A DNA stretch of 64,000 nt from 73-13 sp035556075 (GTDB taxonomy: Bacteria > Actinomycetota > Actinomycetes > Actinomycetales > Microbacteriaceae). The stretch spans positions 1 through 64,000 of the forward strand of contig DATMFQ010000012.1 of NCBI GenBank assembly GCA_035556075.1. The letters run 5' to 3'. Position numbers and translations under genes: made by a program. Shown one piece after another: positions 8,085 to 16,742 of this stretch. Each line of letters begins with the position of its first letter. Within the stretch, counting starts at the first letter, position 1. The notes below the pieces were generated by a model. It saw only the letters and a list, made by a program, of their open reading frames with translations, made no database searches and was not told the DNA's origin.

Positions 8085-9071
8085 ATGTCCGCCACGACGA
8101 TTGCCGCGGGGCACGGCGCCCGGGGGCCATTCAGCCTCCGCGACTTCCTGCGTCGCAACACCTACGCGATCGCGGCGTTGCTGACGATCGTCCTCCTCAT
8201 CGCGAATCTGATCGTGCAGCCGAACTTCGGCTGGGTGCAGCAGCTCGCAACCTTTGCGCCGCTCGCGATTGCCGCCATGGCGAGCACCCCCTCGATCATC
8301 AGCGGCCGAGGCGGCTTCGATCTGACGATCTCGCCGCTGATGACTTTCTGCTCGGCGGTCTTCATCATCGTCCTCGTGCCGAACGGCATGGGCGGCATCG
8401 AGGCCGTGCCGATCGTCCTCGCCGTGGGCGGTGCAGTCGGCGCGATCAACGGCCTCCTCATCGTCCTGCTCCGCGTGCCCGCGATGGTCGTGACGCTCGC
8501 AATGTACTTCGTGCTCATCGGGGTCAACCTCAAATTCATCCCGAACCCGGTGAGCATGACTGGCAGCTGGGTCTCGAGCCTTGCTGGAATGGTCGGCCCG
8601 ATCCCCGGCGGGCTCATCACCATCGCGGTGCCACTCATCGTCTGGGGAGCCATCGGCCTTATCCCGTACAAGCGCCTGCTGTACGCCGTGGGCAGCGACG
8701 ACACCGCGGCATTTTCGAGCGGAGTCAATGTCGCGCTCGTGCGCATCGTCGCGTATGTGCTCGGCGGGGTATTCGCCGGCGTCGGTTCCTTCGCGCTCGT
8801 CGGGCTCGTCAGTTCGGCGGATGCCGGACAGTCCTCGTCCTATACTCTCGTCGCCGTCGCGGCGCTCGCGCTTGGCGGCACCGCCCTGTTCGGTGGGCGC
8901 GGAGGCCTGCTTGGCTCGATGCTCGGCGCCGCGGTGATCTACCTCCTGCAGAGCCTGTTGCGCGGCCTCGACGTCAACCCGACCTGGCTGCAGCTGATCT
9001 ACGGCGTGATCCTCGTCCTCGCCGTTGTCGTTGGCGCCCAGCTGACCCGCAAGAAGAAGGAATCCGCATGA
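8085..9071 (+). CDS. ABC importer permease 1 (RbsC class)
   Basis: A 328-residue integral membrane protein with about eight to ten hydrophobic helices and the carbohydrate ABC permease motif region ALALGGTALFGGRGGLLGSM, which contacts the ATPase. It forms the translocation pore together with the next gene product. Its ATG overlaps nothing upstream but its own stop overlaps the following permease gene by 4 bases (ATGA). A long reverse-strand open frame across it is a high-GC artefact. Confidence 0.9.
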   Translation: MSATTIAAGHGARGPFSLRDFLRRNTYAIAALLTIVLLIANLIVQPNFGWVQQLATFAPLAIAAMASTPSIISGRGGFDLTISPLMTFCSAVFIIVLVPNGMGGIEAVPIVLAVGGAVGAINGLLIVLLRVPAMVVTLAMYFVLIGVNLKFIPNPVSMTGSWVSSLAGMVGPIPGGLITIAVPLIVWGAIGLIPYKRLLYAVGSDDTAAFSSGVNVALVRIVAYVLGGVFAGVGSFALVGLVSSADAGQSSSYTLVAVAALALGGTALFGGRGGLLGSMLGAAVIYLLQSLLRGLDVNPTWLQLIYGVILVLAVVVGAQLTRKKKESA

Positions 9072-10087
9072 GCGCGACCACCGCACCCGTCACGCAGGAC
9101 CGCCCCGAGGGCGTCGTCGGCGCGTTGCGCCGCGCGGCCAGCCTGCAGCGCCAGTTCCCGATCCTGCAGGTCATCGCCGTCGTACTCATCTACGTCGTCG
9201 GCGCGGTGACGCTCCCGGGCTTCGCGAGCTTCCAGGCGCTGCAATCGATTCTGGTGCTCGCAGCCCTTGCGGGCCTGGCCTCGCTCGGGCAGACGATGCT
9301 CATCATCATGGGGGGCTTCGACCTGTCCGTGTCTGGATTCATCGTCGCAGGCGCGCTCGCTGCGACGAGCCTCGCCACCATCTATCAGGTCGACGTCGGT
9401 GTCGCACTCGGGATCACCGTGCTGGCCGCGGCGCTGATTGGCGCGGCTGCCGGATTCATCTGCCACCGGTTCGATATCCCGCCCCTCGTCGTGACGCTGG
9501 GCACCGGCGCGATCGCGCTCGGCGCGATGCAGATCCAGACCGGTGGTGCGCTCGCGGGCAGCGCACCACAGTGGCTCTCGAGCCTGTCGTCGCCGATCCA
9601 GTCGACCTTCGGCATCCCCTTCGCGCCGGTCGTCGTCATTTGGTTCATCGTCATTATCGCTGCCGCACTGTTCCTGCACCGCACCGTGTGGGGTCGGCAC
9701 ATCCTGGCGACGGGGGCGAATCCCGAAGCGGCCACGAATGCCCGCGTCAACACCCGGATGGTGTGGACCCTCGTCTTCGCGTTCAGCGCGGTGATGTCGG
9801 TGCTGGTCGGCGTACTGCTCGCCGGATTCTCTGGGAGCGTCGACTCGACGCTCGGCAACCCGTACCTCTTCCAGTCGGTTGCGACGGTGGTCGTCGGCGG
9901 GACGGTCTTCGGTGGGCCCGGCGACTACACCCGCACGGTGATCGGCACGCTCTTCCTCTCCGTGCTCATGATTGTGCTGATCGGACACGGTGCCGACACA
10001 TCGGACCAGCAACTGCTGTACGGCGTCATCATTCTGCTCGCGGTCACCCTCTACGGGCGTCAGCGGCGGATCCGGGATCTCGTATGA
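9068..10087 (+). CDS. ABC importer permease 2 (RbsC class)
   Basis: A 339-residue second permease of the importer, paralogous to the preceding one (both carry LGSM/VVGGTVFGGPGD-type cytoplasmic loops near the C-terminus). Two different permeases imply a heterodimeric channel, as in autoinducer-2 and some pentose importers. SLGQTMLIIMGGFDLSVSG is the family's early signature. It is followed by an 85-base gap that contains a hairpin and the start of the binding-protein gene. Confidence 0.9.
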   Translation: MSATTAPVTQDRPEGVVGALRRAASLQRQFPILQVIAVVLIYVVGAVTLPGFASFQALQSILVLAALAGLASLGQTMLIIMGGFDLSVSGFIVAGALAATSLATIYQVDVGVALGITVLAAALIGAAAGFICHRFDIPPLVVTLGTGAIALGAMQIQTGGALAGSAPQWLSSLSSPIQSTFGIPFAPVVVIWFIVIIAAALFLHRTVWGRHILATGANPEAATNARVNTRMVWTLVFAFSAVMSVLVGVLLAGFSGSVDSTLGNPYLFQSVATVVVGGTVFGGPGDYTRTVIGTLFLSVLMIVLIGHGADTSDQQLLYGVIILLAVTLYGRQRRIRDLV

Positions 10088-10119
10088 CCGCACACGTCCG
10101 CGACTCCCGCCACCCCCGA

Positions 10120-10137
10120 GAACTGTGAGCGCAGTTC
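10120..10137 (+). other. Small intercistronic stem-loop before the binding-protein gene
   Basis: GAACTG-tgagcg-CAGTTC forms a 6-bp perfect stem with a 6-base loop between the second permease and the solute-binding protein. Stem-loops here commonly stabilise the downstream message so that the binding protein is made in excess. A function as processing site is inference. Confidence 0.4.
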
Positions 10138-10165
10138 CCGTTGCACGACACACAAGAGAAAGCGA

Positions 10166-10177
10166 GACAACGTTGTC
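10166..10177. promoter_or_regulatory. 12-bp perfect palindrome overlapping the binding-protein start
   Basis: GACAACGTTGTC is fully self-complementary and includes the TTG start codon at 10173. A repressor bound here would block both transcription and initiation; alternatively it is chance. The sequence GCGAGACAACGT also occurs at 4258-4269 upstream of the EthD-like gene. Confidence 0.3.
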
Positions 10178-11489
10178 GAACCTGAATGCTAGATCGCGCG
10201 GCCTCACGCGCGCAACACGCCCAATCGCGCTCGCGGCACTGGTCAGTGCCGCGGCCCTCCTCGCCGGCTGCGGCTCGGGTGGTGCCGTCGTTGGCGGCGG
10301 CGCGACCACCGCGCCCACTGCGGGAGGCGCCACGAGTGGCGGCACCACCGCTGCGTGCGGCGAACTGCCCGACATCCCGGCGGACTTCGTCGACGGCGCG
10401 GATGCCGACCTGTCCGAGGAGACGAAGCTGCTGTTCAGCGGGTACCCGGGCCCGGTGCGACCGAGCCCGTACGCCGACATGGAGGCGAAGCCAGGACCGT
10501 GGCGCATCGGCTTCAGCTCCTTCGCGCCGAACTCCGCCTGGGTGACGAACCTCTTCCAGGGCATGGAGGATGCGTTCAACAAGGCGAAGGAACTCGGGCT
10601 CGTGACGGGTGAACTGGAGACGAGCATCCTGCCGGACGCTTCGACGCAGACCCCGGCCGATCAGATCGCCGGCTTCCAGTCGCTCGTGCGCGACGGCGTC
10701 GACGGCGTCATCATGCTGCCGATCGCGGCCGACCCGCTCGCGCCGGCGCAGACCGAGGCCGGCGAGGCCGGCGTCCCGACCGTCATCATGGGCAACACGA
10801 GCCCGTCGCCGTACGCGATCTCGTCGAACCCGCTCAACATCGCGGGTGGGACGGCGGAGACCATCAAGGCGCTCGGTGGCAAGGGCAACATCGTCATCGT
10901 CCGCGGCATGCAGGGCGCGGCGGCGGAGACGTACGGCTATGACCAGATCATGACGATGGTCGAGGCGTGCCCCGACCTCAACGTGGTCGGCGAGATCAAC
11001 GGCAACTGGAACAACGCGACGACGAAGACCGCGATGCAGCAGTTCCTGGTCTCCCACCCCGGGCAGATCGATGGCGTGCTGCAGAACGGCATCATGGCCC
11101 AGGGCGTCATCCAGGCCTTCGAGCAGGTCGGCCGTGATGTCCCGATCGTCAGCATGGTCGGTGGCCAAGCCGGCGATCTCGGCTACTTCGCGAACCACGT
11201 CGATGAGGGCTATGTGACGGGCGGCAGTGCTTACAACGGCAACCAGCAGGCCTGGTCGGCGATGCGCATTCTGCTCAACACGCTGGCGGGCAATGGACCG
11301 AAGGTGACGGATATCCCGATCCAGGTCCCGGTCGTCACGAAGGACAACGTGAAGTCACTCGTGCCCGAGGGTGCGACGCTCAACGACCTGGGCGACCCCC
11401 TCGGCTCGGTGAACGACTTCTCACCGCAGTCCTATCTCGACCAGTTCTTCTACACGACCGGCGGCCCGGGCAAGGACCTCGTCGAGTGA
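10173..11489 (+). CDS. Solute-binding lipoprotein of the ABC importer
   Basis: A 438-residue substrate-binding protein (periplasmic-binding domain 4 type). The N-terminus has a positively charged start, a hydrophobic helix and lipobox LLAGC, so it should be lipid-anchored outside the membrane. A Gly/Ala/Thr-rich linker follows before the ligand domain beginning near RIGFSSFAPNSAW. The start is TTG 10173; no ATG or GTG fits the signal peptide. In contrast to many such operons, the binding-protein gene comes after the permeases. The ligand is unknown; the downstream lactonase and kinase suggest a sugar, sugar acid or short polyol. Confidence 0.88.
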   Translation: MSNLNARSRGLTRATRPIALAALVSAAALLAGCGSGGAVVGGGATTAPTAGGATSGGTTAACGELPDIPADFVDGADADLSEETKLLFSGYPGPVRPSPYADMEAKPGPWRIGFSSFAPNSAWVTNLFQGMEDAFNKAKELGLVTGELETSILPDASTQTPADQIAGFQSLVRDGVDGVIMLPIAADPLAPAQTEAGEAGVPTVIMGNTSPSPYAISSNPLNIAGGTAETIKALGGKGNIVIVRGMQGAAAETYGYDQIMTMVEACPDLNVVGEINGNWNNATTKTAMQQFLVSHPGQIDGVLQNGIMAQGVIQAFEQVGRDVPIVSMVGGQAGDLGYFANHVDEGYVTGGSAYNGNQQAWSAMRILLNTLAGNGPKVTDIPIQVPVVTKDNVKSLVPEGATLNDLGDPLGSVNDFSPQSYLDQFFYTTGGPGKDLVE

Positions 11490-11609
11490 CCCACCGGCCG
11501 GGTGGCGCCGACGCGGCTGCGACAGGCAGCTGACCTCGGCGGCACCCGGCCACCACCCCGCCGCGAGGCCATCGCGGCCGAGCATTCAACACCGAAGGAG
11601 CGGATCCGC

Positions 11610-12539
11610 ATGACCGGACTGCAGCTCAGCGAGCGCCTGCACCATCTCATCGACCCGAGCGCGGAGTTCGAACTCCTCGGCGAGGGCTATGTGTTCTCCG
11701 AAGGTCCCGCCTGGAACGACCACACGGCGGAGCTCATCTTTCACGACATCCCGGGCGACGCCCGATGGCGTTGGACCGAGGCCCGTGGTGTCGAGCTCGT
11801 CGAGTCGCCCGACTTCAAGGGCAACGGGGCGGTCTTCGAGCCCGACGGCAGTCTGCTCGTCTGCGAACAGGTGACCAGTTCCGTGGTCCGCATTCGGCCG
11901 GACGGCGCGCGGGAGATCCCCGCGTTCCATTTCGAGGGCAAGTATCTGAACAGTCCGAACGATGTCGTCACACATTCCGATGGCAGCATCTACTTCACGG
12001 ACCCGAACTACGGCCGCTGGCCAGTGGCGGTCGGGGTCGGGCGTGAGTGCGAGCTCGACTTCCAGGGTGTCTTCCGTGTCCCGCCCGGCGGTGGCCCGGT
12101 CCAGCTGGTCGTCGAGCGCGACGAGTTCGAGCAGCCGAACGGGCTGTGCTTCTCGCCGGACGAGCGCGTGATGTACATCAACGACCGCACCAACCTGAAG
12201 GCCTTTGACGTCGCCGACGATGGTTCGCTCGTCAACGGGCGGACCATCCACGAGGACATGGGCAGCGTGGACATCCCCGGCACCGGTAACCCGGACGGGA
12301 TGAAGACGGATGAGCTCGGCAATGTCTGGTGCACGGCCCGCGACGGCATCTGGATCTTCGCACCCGACGGGGCGCTGCTCGGCATCGTCCCCGTGCCGGA
12401 GGTCTCCGGCAATCTGGTGTGGGGTGGTCCCGAGCTTCGGACGCTGTTCGTCACGATGACGACGAGCCTGTATCGGATTGAGACGCTCGTGCGCTCGTGC
12501 CCGCTGCCCTACCACCGCCCAGACCGGTGGGCAGCATGA
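11610..12539 (+). CDS. SMP-30/gluconolactonase/LRE family hydrolase
   Basis: A 309-residue six-bladed beta-propeller of the SMP-30 family, calcium- or zinc-dependent enzymes that hydrolyse sugar lactones. The metal-ligand regions are visible: the Glu of FSEGPAWN near residue 30, the Asn of LNSPNDVVTHSDGSIYFTD near residue 118, and the Asp of GNPDGMKTDELGNVW. Start ATG 11610 is set by GAAGGAG nine bases upstream. Its stop overlaps the next gene (ATGA). In this operon it would open a lactone made when the imported compound is oxidised (inference). Confidence 0.88.
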   Translation: MTGLQLSERLHHLIDPSAEFELLGEGYVFSEGPAWNDHTAELIFHDIPGDARWRWTEARGVELVESPDFKGNGAVFEPDGSLLVCEQVTSSVVRIRPDGAREIPAFHFEGKYLNSPNDVVTHSDGSIYFTDPNYGRWPVAVGVGRECELDFQGVFRVPPGGGPVQLVVERDEFEQPNGLCFSPDERVMYINDRTNLKAFDVADDGSLVNGRTIHEDMGSVDIPGTGNPDGMKTDELGNVWCTARDGIWIFAPDGALLGIVPVPEVSGNLVWGGPELRTLFVTMTTSLYRIETLVRSCPLPYHRPDRWAA

Positions 12540-12973
12540 GCGGCGAGGACCTCGAGGCGCGTCTTGCCCGCCTCGAGGACATGCAGGAGATCCGGTCGCT
12601 GATCCTGGCGTACCGTGAGGCGCTCGACCGACGGGACATGGCCGCATTCTCCAGCCTGTTCGCTGCCGACGGCCAATGGTCCGGTCGCACCGGCACGGCG
12701 CGCACACCAGCCGGGATCCAGGCGATGCTCGAGGAGCGACTCGATCCGAACCCACCGGCGCCCGGGCCGACGACGATGCACCTGGTGACGGAGCCGACCA
12801 TCGTGCTTGATGGCGACCGGGCCCGCGGGACCCTTCTCTGGTCGCTGCTCGGCCGTGGCGATGGTGATGTCCCGGAGGTCATCCTGCTCGGGCACTACGA
12901 GGACGAGTATGTCCGCGAGGACGGTGTGTGGCGCTTCGCGAGCCGGACCGCGCATGTGGACGTGCCGGCATGA
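12536..12973 (+). CDS. SnoaL/NTF2-like protein, first of a tandem pair
   Basis: A 145-residue NTF2-fold protein. The N-terminus LEARLARLEDMQEIRSLILA is followed by the typical LDRRDMAAFSSLFAADGQW. The fold serves many dehydratases, isomerases and non-enzymes; no function can be assigned. The ATG overlaps the lactonase stop, and its stop overlaps the next gene, which encodes a clear paralogue (RVARLEDLEAIRRLVVDY). The pair probably arose by duplication and may form a heterodimer. Confidence 0.75.
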   Translation: MSGEDLEARLARLEDMQEIRSLILAYREALDRRDMAAFSSLFAADGQWSGRTGTARTPAGIQAMLEERLDPNPPAPGPTTMHLVTEPTIVLDGDRARGTLLWSLLGRGDGDVPEVILLGHYEDEYVREDGVWRFASRTAHVDVPA

Positions 12974-13434
12974 GTGGGACGTCAGGAATGCGGGACGCGG
13001 CGGGATTCGCGGAGCGGGTCGCCCGCCTTGAGGATCTCGAAGCGATCCGGCGGCTGGTCGTCGACTACAAGATCGCACTCGACGGCAAGGACACGGACGC
13101 GTACGTGGAGCTGTTCGCCGTCGACGGGACCCTCTGGTGCACACCGGAGCTGCAAGCCACCGGTCGACCGGCGATCAAGGCACTCGTCGACGGGATGAGC
13201 GGCAATCTCCTCACCGAGGAGGTCGGCACCGACTTTCACGCGATCGCGAACCACCAGATCGACCTCGCCGGCGACACTGCGACCGGCACTCTGATGTGGC
13301 TGTATTTCACCGTCGGCGCCGATGGTCGGCCGAGCCTCGCCAAAATCGGCCACTACACCGACACCTACCGTCGCGAGGACGGACGCTGGCGATTCCACCG
13401 ACGCGACGCCCCGACCGACATCCCGAGCAGTTGA
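12970..13434 (+). CDS. SnoaL/NTF2-like protein, second of a tandem pair
   Basis: A 154-residue NTF2-fold protein with the characteristic ALDGKDTDAYVELFAVDGTLW and a C-terminal GHYTDTYRREDGRWRFHRR strand region. It matches its upstream neighbour at the N-terminus and at the EDGxWRF motif near the end. ATGA overlap with the preceding gene supports translational coupling. It precedes the kinase gene by about 40 bases. Role unknown; a dehydratase or isomerase step is possible. Confidence 0.75.
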   Translation: MSGTSGMRDAAGFAERVARLEDLEAIRRLVVDYKIALDGKDTDAYVELFAVDGTLWCTPELQATGRPAIKALVDGMSGNLLTEEVGTDFHAIANHQIDLAGDTATGTLMWLYFTVGADGRPSLAKIGHYTDTYRREDGRWRFHRRDAPTDIPSS

Positions 13435-13477
13435 TCCGCATGACGCCAAGAACATGGAAAAGGTGGAGGACGGTACG

Positions 13478-15175
13478 TTGAGTCCCCTCGTCAATGACCC
13501 AGCGACGTTCGTCGCAGAGTCCCTCCGGGCATTCTGTTCGGTCAACGGCGACCGAGTCGCCCCAGCCCCGGGCGGGGTCGTGCGCCGGGTCCGGCGACCC
13601 GGGAAGGTCACCATCGTCACGGGCGGCGGTTCCGGACACTATCCGGCGTTCGCTGGTTGGGTCGGTCGAGGGCTCATCGACGCTGCCGTCTGCGGCAACA
13701 TCTTCGCCTCGCCGTCGGAGCAGCAGATCGTCGACGTGACGCGGCTGGCCGATCAGGGCGGCGGAGTCATCTTCGTGCCGATCAACTACGCCGGTGACGT
13801 CCTGCACTTCGGCAGCGCACAAGAAGAACTGCGTCGCGGCGGCATCGACACGCGCACGGTCATCATCGCCGACGACATCGCCTCGGGCGGACCCGATGCG
13901 CCGGAGGGGCGTCGCGGCATCGCCGGGAGCCTCATCGTGCTCAAGATGGTCGGGGCGGCGGCGGAGCGAGGCGATGCGCTCGACGAGGTCGAGCGCATCG
14001 CGAAGTCTGCGGTCGCCGCGACGCGCACCTTCGGGGTCGCCTTCTCCGGCTGCACGCTGCCGGGGGCCGATGAGCCGCTCTTCACGGTGCCACACGGCCG
14101 GATGAGCATCGGCATGGGGATCCACGGTGAGCCGGGCATCGGCGAGCAGGAGGTCGGCACGGCCTCTGAGGTCGCCGACGTCCTGATCGATGGGCTGCTC
14201 GCGGAGCGGCCAGCGAAGCCCGGGCAGCGACTCGCCGTGGTCGTCAACGGCCTCGGCGGGACGAAGTACGACGAACTGCACCTCGTCTTCGCCCGCGTGC
14301 GGGATCGCCTTGAGGAGGCGGGGATGCAGCTCGTGGCGCCGTTCGTCGGCGAGTACATGACGAGCCTCGACATGGCCGGGCTCTCCGTCAGCATCACGTA
14401 CCTCGATGCGGAGCTCGAGGACCTCTGGCTGGACCCGGTGGACTCGATCGCGGTGTCCCGACCACTGCTTGATCCAGAGGTCGTGCCCGAGCCGGATCGC
14501 CCGGTCGATGATCGTCGGGACTCGAGCGTCCCGGCCGGGACCGCGGAATCCAACCGGACCGCGCGCATGTTCCTCGAGCGACTCACCGCGGTGAGCGAGG
14601 CGATCCTCGGCGCCGCCGTGGAGCTAGGCCGGATCGACGCGGTCGCCGGCGACGGCGATCACGGCATGGGGATGGTCACTGGCACGAAGGGCGCCGTCTC
14701 GGCGGCTCGACGGGCGGTCGACGCCGGAGCTGGCGCGGGCACGACGCTGCGGATCGCGGGGGAGCGATGGTCGGCGCTCGCGGGCGGCACCTCAGGAGCG
14801 CTCTGGGGCACCGGCCTCATCGCTGCGGGGGCCGTGCTCGGTGACAATGAGGAGCCGACCCCCGCAGCGCTGGGCGCCGCCGTGAGCGCCTTCGCGGTCG
14901 CGATCATTGCGCGCGGCGGGGCGGAGCCAGGTGACAAGACCATGGTCGACGCGGTCGTCCCCTTCGTCTCGGCGTTTCGCGACCGTCTCGACGCCGGGGA
15001 CCGTGCGCTCGCCGCGTGGCGAGCGGCGGCTGCTGTCGCGACTCGCGCCGCGGAGGAGACGGCCTCGCTGTCGCCGCGAGTGGGCCGCGCCCGCATTCAT
15101 GCGGCCCGTTCGGTCGGCACACCGGACGCGGGTGCGGTGTCGTTTGCGCTCGTCGTGACGACAGCGGGCGCCTGA
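13478..15175 (+). CDS. DhaK-DhaL fusion kinase (dihydroxyacetone/erythrulose kinase family)
   Basis: A 565-residue ATP-dependent kinase joining a DhaK substrate domain to a DhaL ATP domain. DhaK features: SPLVNDPATFVAESLRAF at the N-terminus, GGGSGHYPAF, and GMGIHGEPG, where His216 is in the position of the histidine that binds the ketose covalently in Citrobacter DhaK. DhaL begins near residue 350 with AGDGDHGMGM (residues 391-399), the nucleotide/magnesium loop. The start is TTG 13478, chosen because GGAGG lies 9 bases upstream and the family opens this way; ATG 13454 in frame is an alternative. Last gene of the importer operon. The substrate could be dihydroxyacetone, erythrulose or another short ketose. 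Confidence 0.87.
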   Translation: MSPLVNDPATFVAESLRAFCSVNGDRVAPAPGGVVRRVRRPGKVTIVTGGGSGHYPAFAGWVGRGLIDAAVCGNIFASPSEQQIVDVTRLADQGGGVIFVPINYAGDVLHFGSAQEELRRGGIDTRTVIIADDIASGGPDAPEGRRGIAGSLIVLKMVGAAAERGDALDEVERIAKSAVAATRTFGVAFSGCTLPGADEPLFTVPHGRMSIGMGIHGEPGIGEQEVGTASEVADVLIDGLLAERPAKPGQRLAVVVNGLGGTKYDELHLVFARVRDRLEEAGMQLVAPFVGEYMTSLDMAGLSVSITYLDAELEDLWLDPVDSIAVSRPLLDPEVVPEPDRPVDDRRDSSVPAGTAESNRTARMFLERLTAVSEAILGAAVELGRIDAVAGDGDHGMGMVTGTKGAVSAARRAVDAGAGAGTTLRIAGERWSALAGGTSGALWGTGLIAAGAVLGDNEEPTPAALGAAVSAFAVAIIARGGAEPGDKTMVDAVVPFVSAFRDRLDAGDRALAAWRAAAAVATRAAEETASLSPRVGRARIHAARSVGTPDAGAVSFALVVTTAGA

Positions 15176-15181
15176 ATAGCA

Positions 15182-15213
15182 AAGGGGGCGGTGGCCGAAG
15201 CCACCGCCCCCTT
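15182..15213. terminator. Bidirectional terminator hairpin
   Basis: A 14-bp perfect stem (GGGGGCGGTGGC paired with GCCACCGCCCCC, extended by AA/TT) with a CGAA loop sits between the convergent kinase and O-demethylase genes. It can serve both strands. Confidence 0.85.
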
Positions 15214-15227
15214 CAGGGTGCTGCGTC

Positions 15228-16628
15228 TCAGACGGTCGCGCCCTCGTTCGACCGGTACGAGGTACGGGCCTTCGAGGTGAGCGGAGCCGGCTCCACGGTG
15301 ACGCGGATGCGGATCTGCTTGTGCGCCTCGACCTGCGCCTTGCCCGACGCGGGCTGCTCGCCCCACACGACGTAGAGCTCGGTGCCCGGGGTCGCGTACT
15401 TCGCCTCGACCGAGCCGAGCGACAGGATCGCGCGCTCGTTCGCCGAGTAGCCGGTCCACTGCGAGCGGCCGACGAGCGTGCCGTCCTCCGTCTCGATGCG
15501 GTCGGTGTGGAAGGTGTCGTAGAGCGACATCGGCAGGTTGATGAACTTCGCGCCCTCACCGGCCGGGTCGAACAGCGACGAGGCGTACGCCTTGCCGGAG
15601 TCCTCGCGGTTCCACACGAAGGTGACCTTCGTGCGGGCCTCCGACTCGCCCGACTCGAGCATCTTCTGGAGCGCGTCCTTGCCGATGAAGTCGTGGTCGA
15701 AGTTGATGATCCGGCCGTAGTCGGTCTCGAACGGGGTGAAGTAGTAGTCCGCGATGTTCTCCGAGTAGAAGGAGCCACCGAGCGGGCTGGTCACCTCGTA
15801 GGCGTTCTCGCCGAGCCACTTGCGGTAGTCCGCGAGCGACGGGTCGTCGTAGATCGCCGGGATCGGGCGGGGGAGCCAGCCGGACTCGAGCGCGTTCGTG
15901 TGGTACGCGCGGCCACCGACCTGGATGAGGTCGTGCTTCTTGCCGGCCTCGAGGATCGCGTTGTAGACCGCGTCGTTGTCCTCCCACGGGCCCCAGAACT
16001 CGAAGCCCGGCTCGCCGGCCATGCCGTGACGGACGGCGCGGACGTGCTTGCCCGCGATCTCGAAGTGCGCCATGTGGAAGAACTTGAGCTTCGGGAGCTC
16101 GGTGAGGCCGGTCGCTTCCTTCCAGACCTCGAGCGCGCCCGGGCCCTGGACCTGGTAGCGGTACACGACCGGGTCGCCCTTGCGGTAGAAGGAGTTGTCG
16201 TCACGCCAGATGCGCACGTCGTAGCCGCCGGTGACGGCGTGGTAGTGCAGCCAGTTGATCGACGGCGGGATGCCGACGGCCTGGTACTCGTCCTCGTCGA
16301 GCTTGAAGAGGATGTTGTCGCCGATGATGTGACCGCTCGGGCTCACCGCGATGTACTGCTTCGCGACGTCGACCGGCCAGTCCTCGACGCTGTTGATCGC
16401 CGTGTCGCGGATCAGCTTGAGCGCGTCGGGGCCCTTGATGTTGAGGTCCGCCATGTGGTGCGACTGGTTGAAGAGCACCGCGTTGGTGCGCCACGCCATC
16501 TGCTCGTCGCGCCAGTTCGTGAACTCGGGGACGACGTGCGGGACGACCGCGGGAGCGGTCTTCGACTCCCAGAGCAGCGGCATGACGCCACCGGCCTCCT
16601 GAATCGCCTCTTCGAGGTTCTTCGCCAT
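15228..16628 (-). CDS. LigM/DesA-like tetrahydrofolate-dependent O-demethylase (aminomethyltransferase family)
   Basis: A 466-residue protein of the GcvT-like aminomethyltransferase family. Its whole-length character (NQSHHMADLNIKGPDALKLI, SVEDWPVDVAKQYIAVSPSG, GWLPRPIPAIYDDP) matches LigM and DesA of sphingomonads, which move the methyl group of vanillate, 3-O-methylgallate or syringate to tetrahydrofolate. So an aromatic methyl ether demethylase is my call; the exact substrate is unknown. Start ATG 16628 has a GGAGG site upstream. It is a single gene between a terminator and a divergent LysR regulator. Asn-Ala is coded AAC GCG here, unlike many core genes in this window. Confidence 0.8.
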   Translation of the reverse strand: MAKNLEEAIQEAGGVMPLLWESKTAPAVVPHVVPEFTNWRDEQMAWRTNAVLFNQSHHMADLNIKGPDALKLIRDTAINSVEDWPVDVAKQYIAVSPSGHIIGDNILFKLDEDEYQAVGIPPSINWLHYHAVTGGYDVRIWRDDNSFYRKGDPVVYRYQVQGPGALEVWKEATGLTELPKLKFFHMAHFEIAGKHVRAVRHGMAGEPGFEFWGPWEDNDAVYNAILEAGKKHDLIQVGGRAYHTNALESGWLPRPIPAIYDDPSLADYRKWLGENAYEVTSPLGGSFYSENIADYYFTPFETDYGRIINFDHDFIGKDALQKMLESGESEARTKVTFVWNREDSGKAYASSLFDPAGEGAKFINLPMSLYDTFHTDRIETEDGTLVGRSQWTGYSANERAILSLGSVEAKYATPGTELYVVWGEQPASGKAQVEAHKQIRIRVTVEPAPLTSKARTSYRSNEGATV

Positions 16629-16742
16629 TGTTCGATTCCTCCATTGAATCTGCGGGGCCACTCCGGCCCGCTCACTAGTGTCGAGGCTACCTGCAATAAT
16701 GGAAAGCACGTTTTTGCGGTTTCATACCTAAGGGGAACTCTC
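16629..16742. promoter_or_regulatory. Divergent promoter region of O-demethylase and lysR
   Basis: The 114-base gap holds an AT-rich patch at 16690-16725 with an imperfect inverted repeat ATGGAAA / GTTTCAT (16699-16725) around GCA-N6-TGC. This is a plausible LysR site regulating both directions. No clear -10 box could be fixed. Confidence 0.4.

Noticed and set aside
15321..16742. A long plus-strand extension upstream of the second LysR gene
   Set aside because: It is antisense to the O-demethylase gene; the LysR domain begins at GTG 16743 with a ribosome site.
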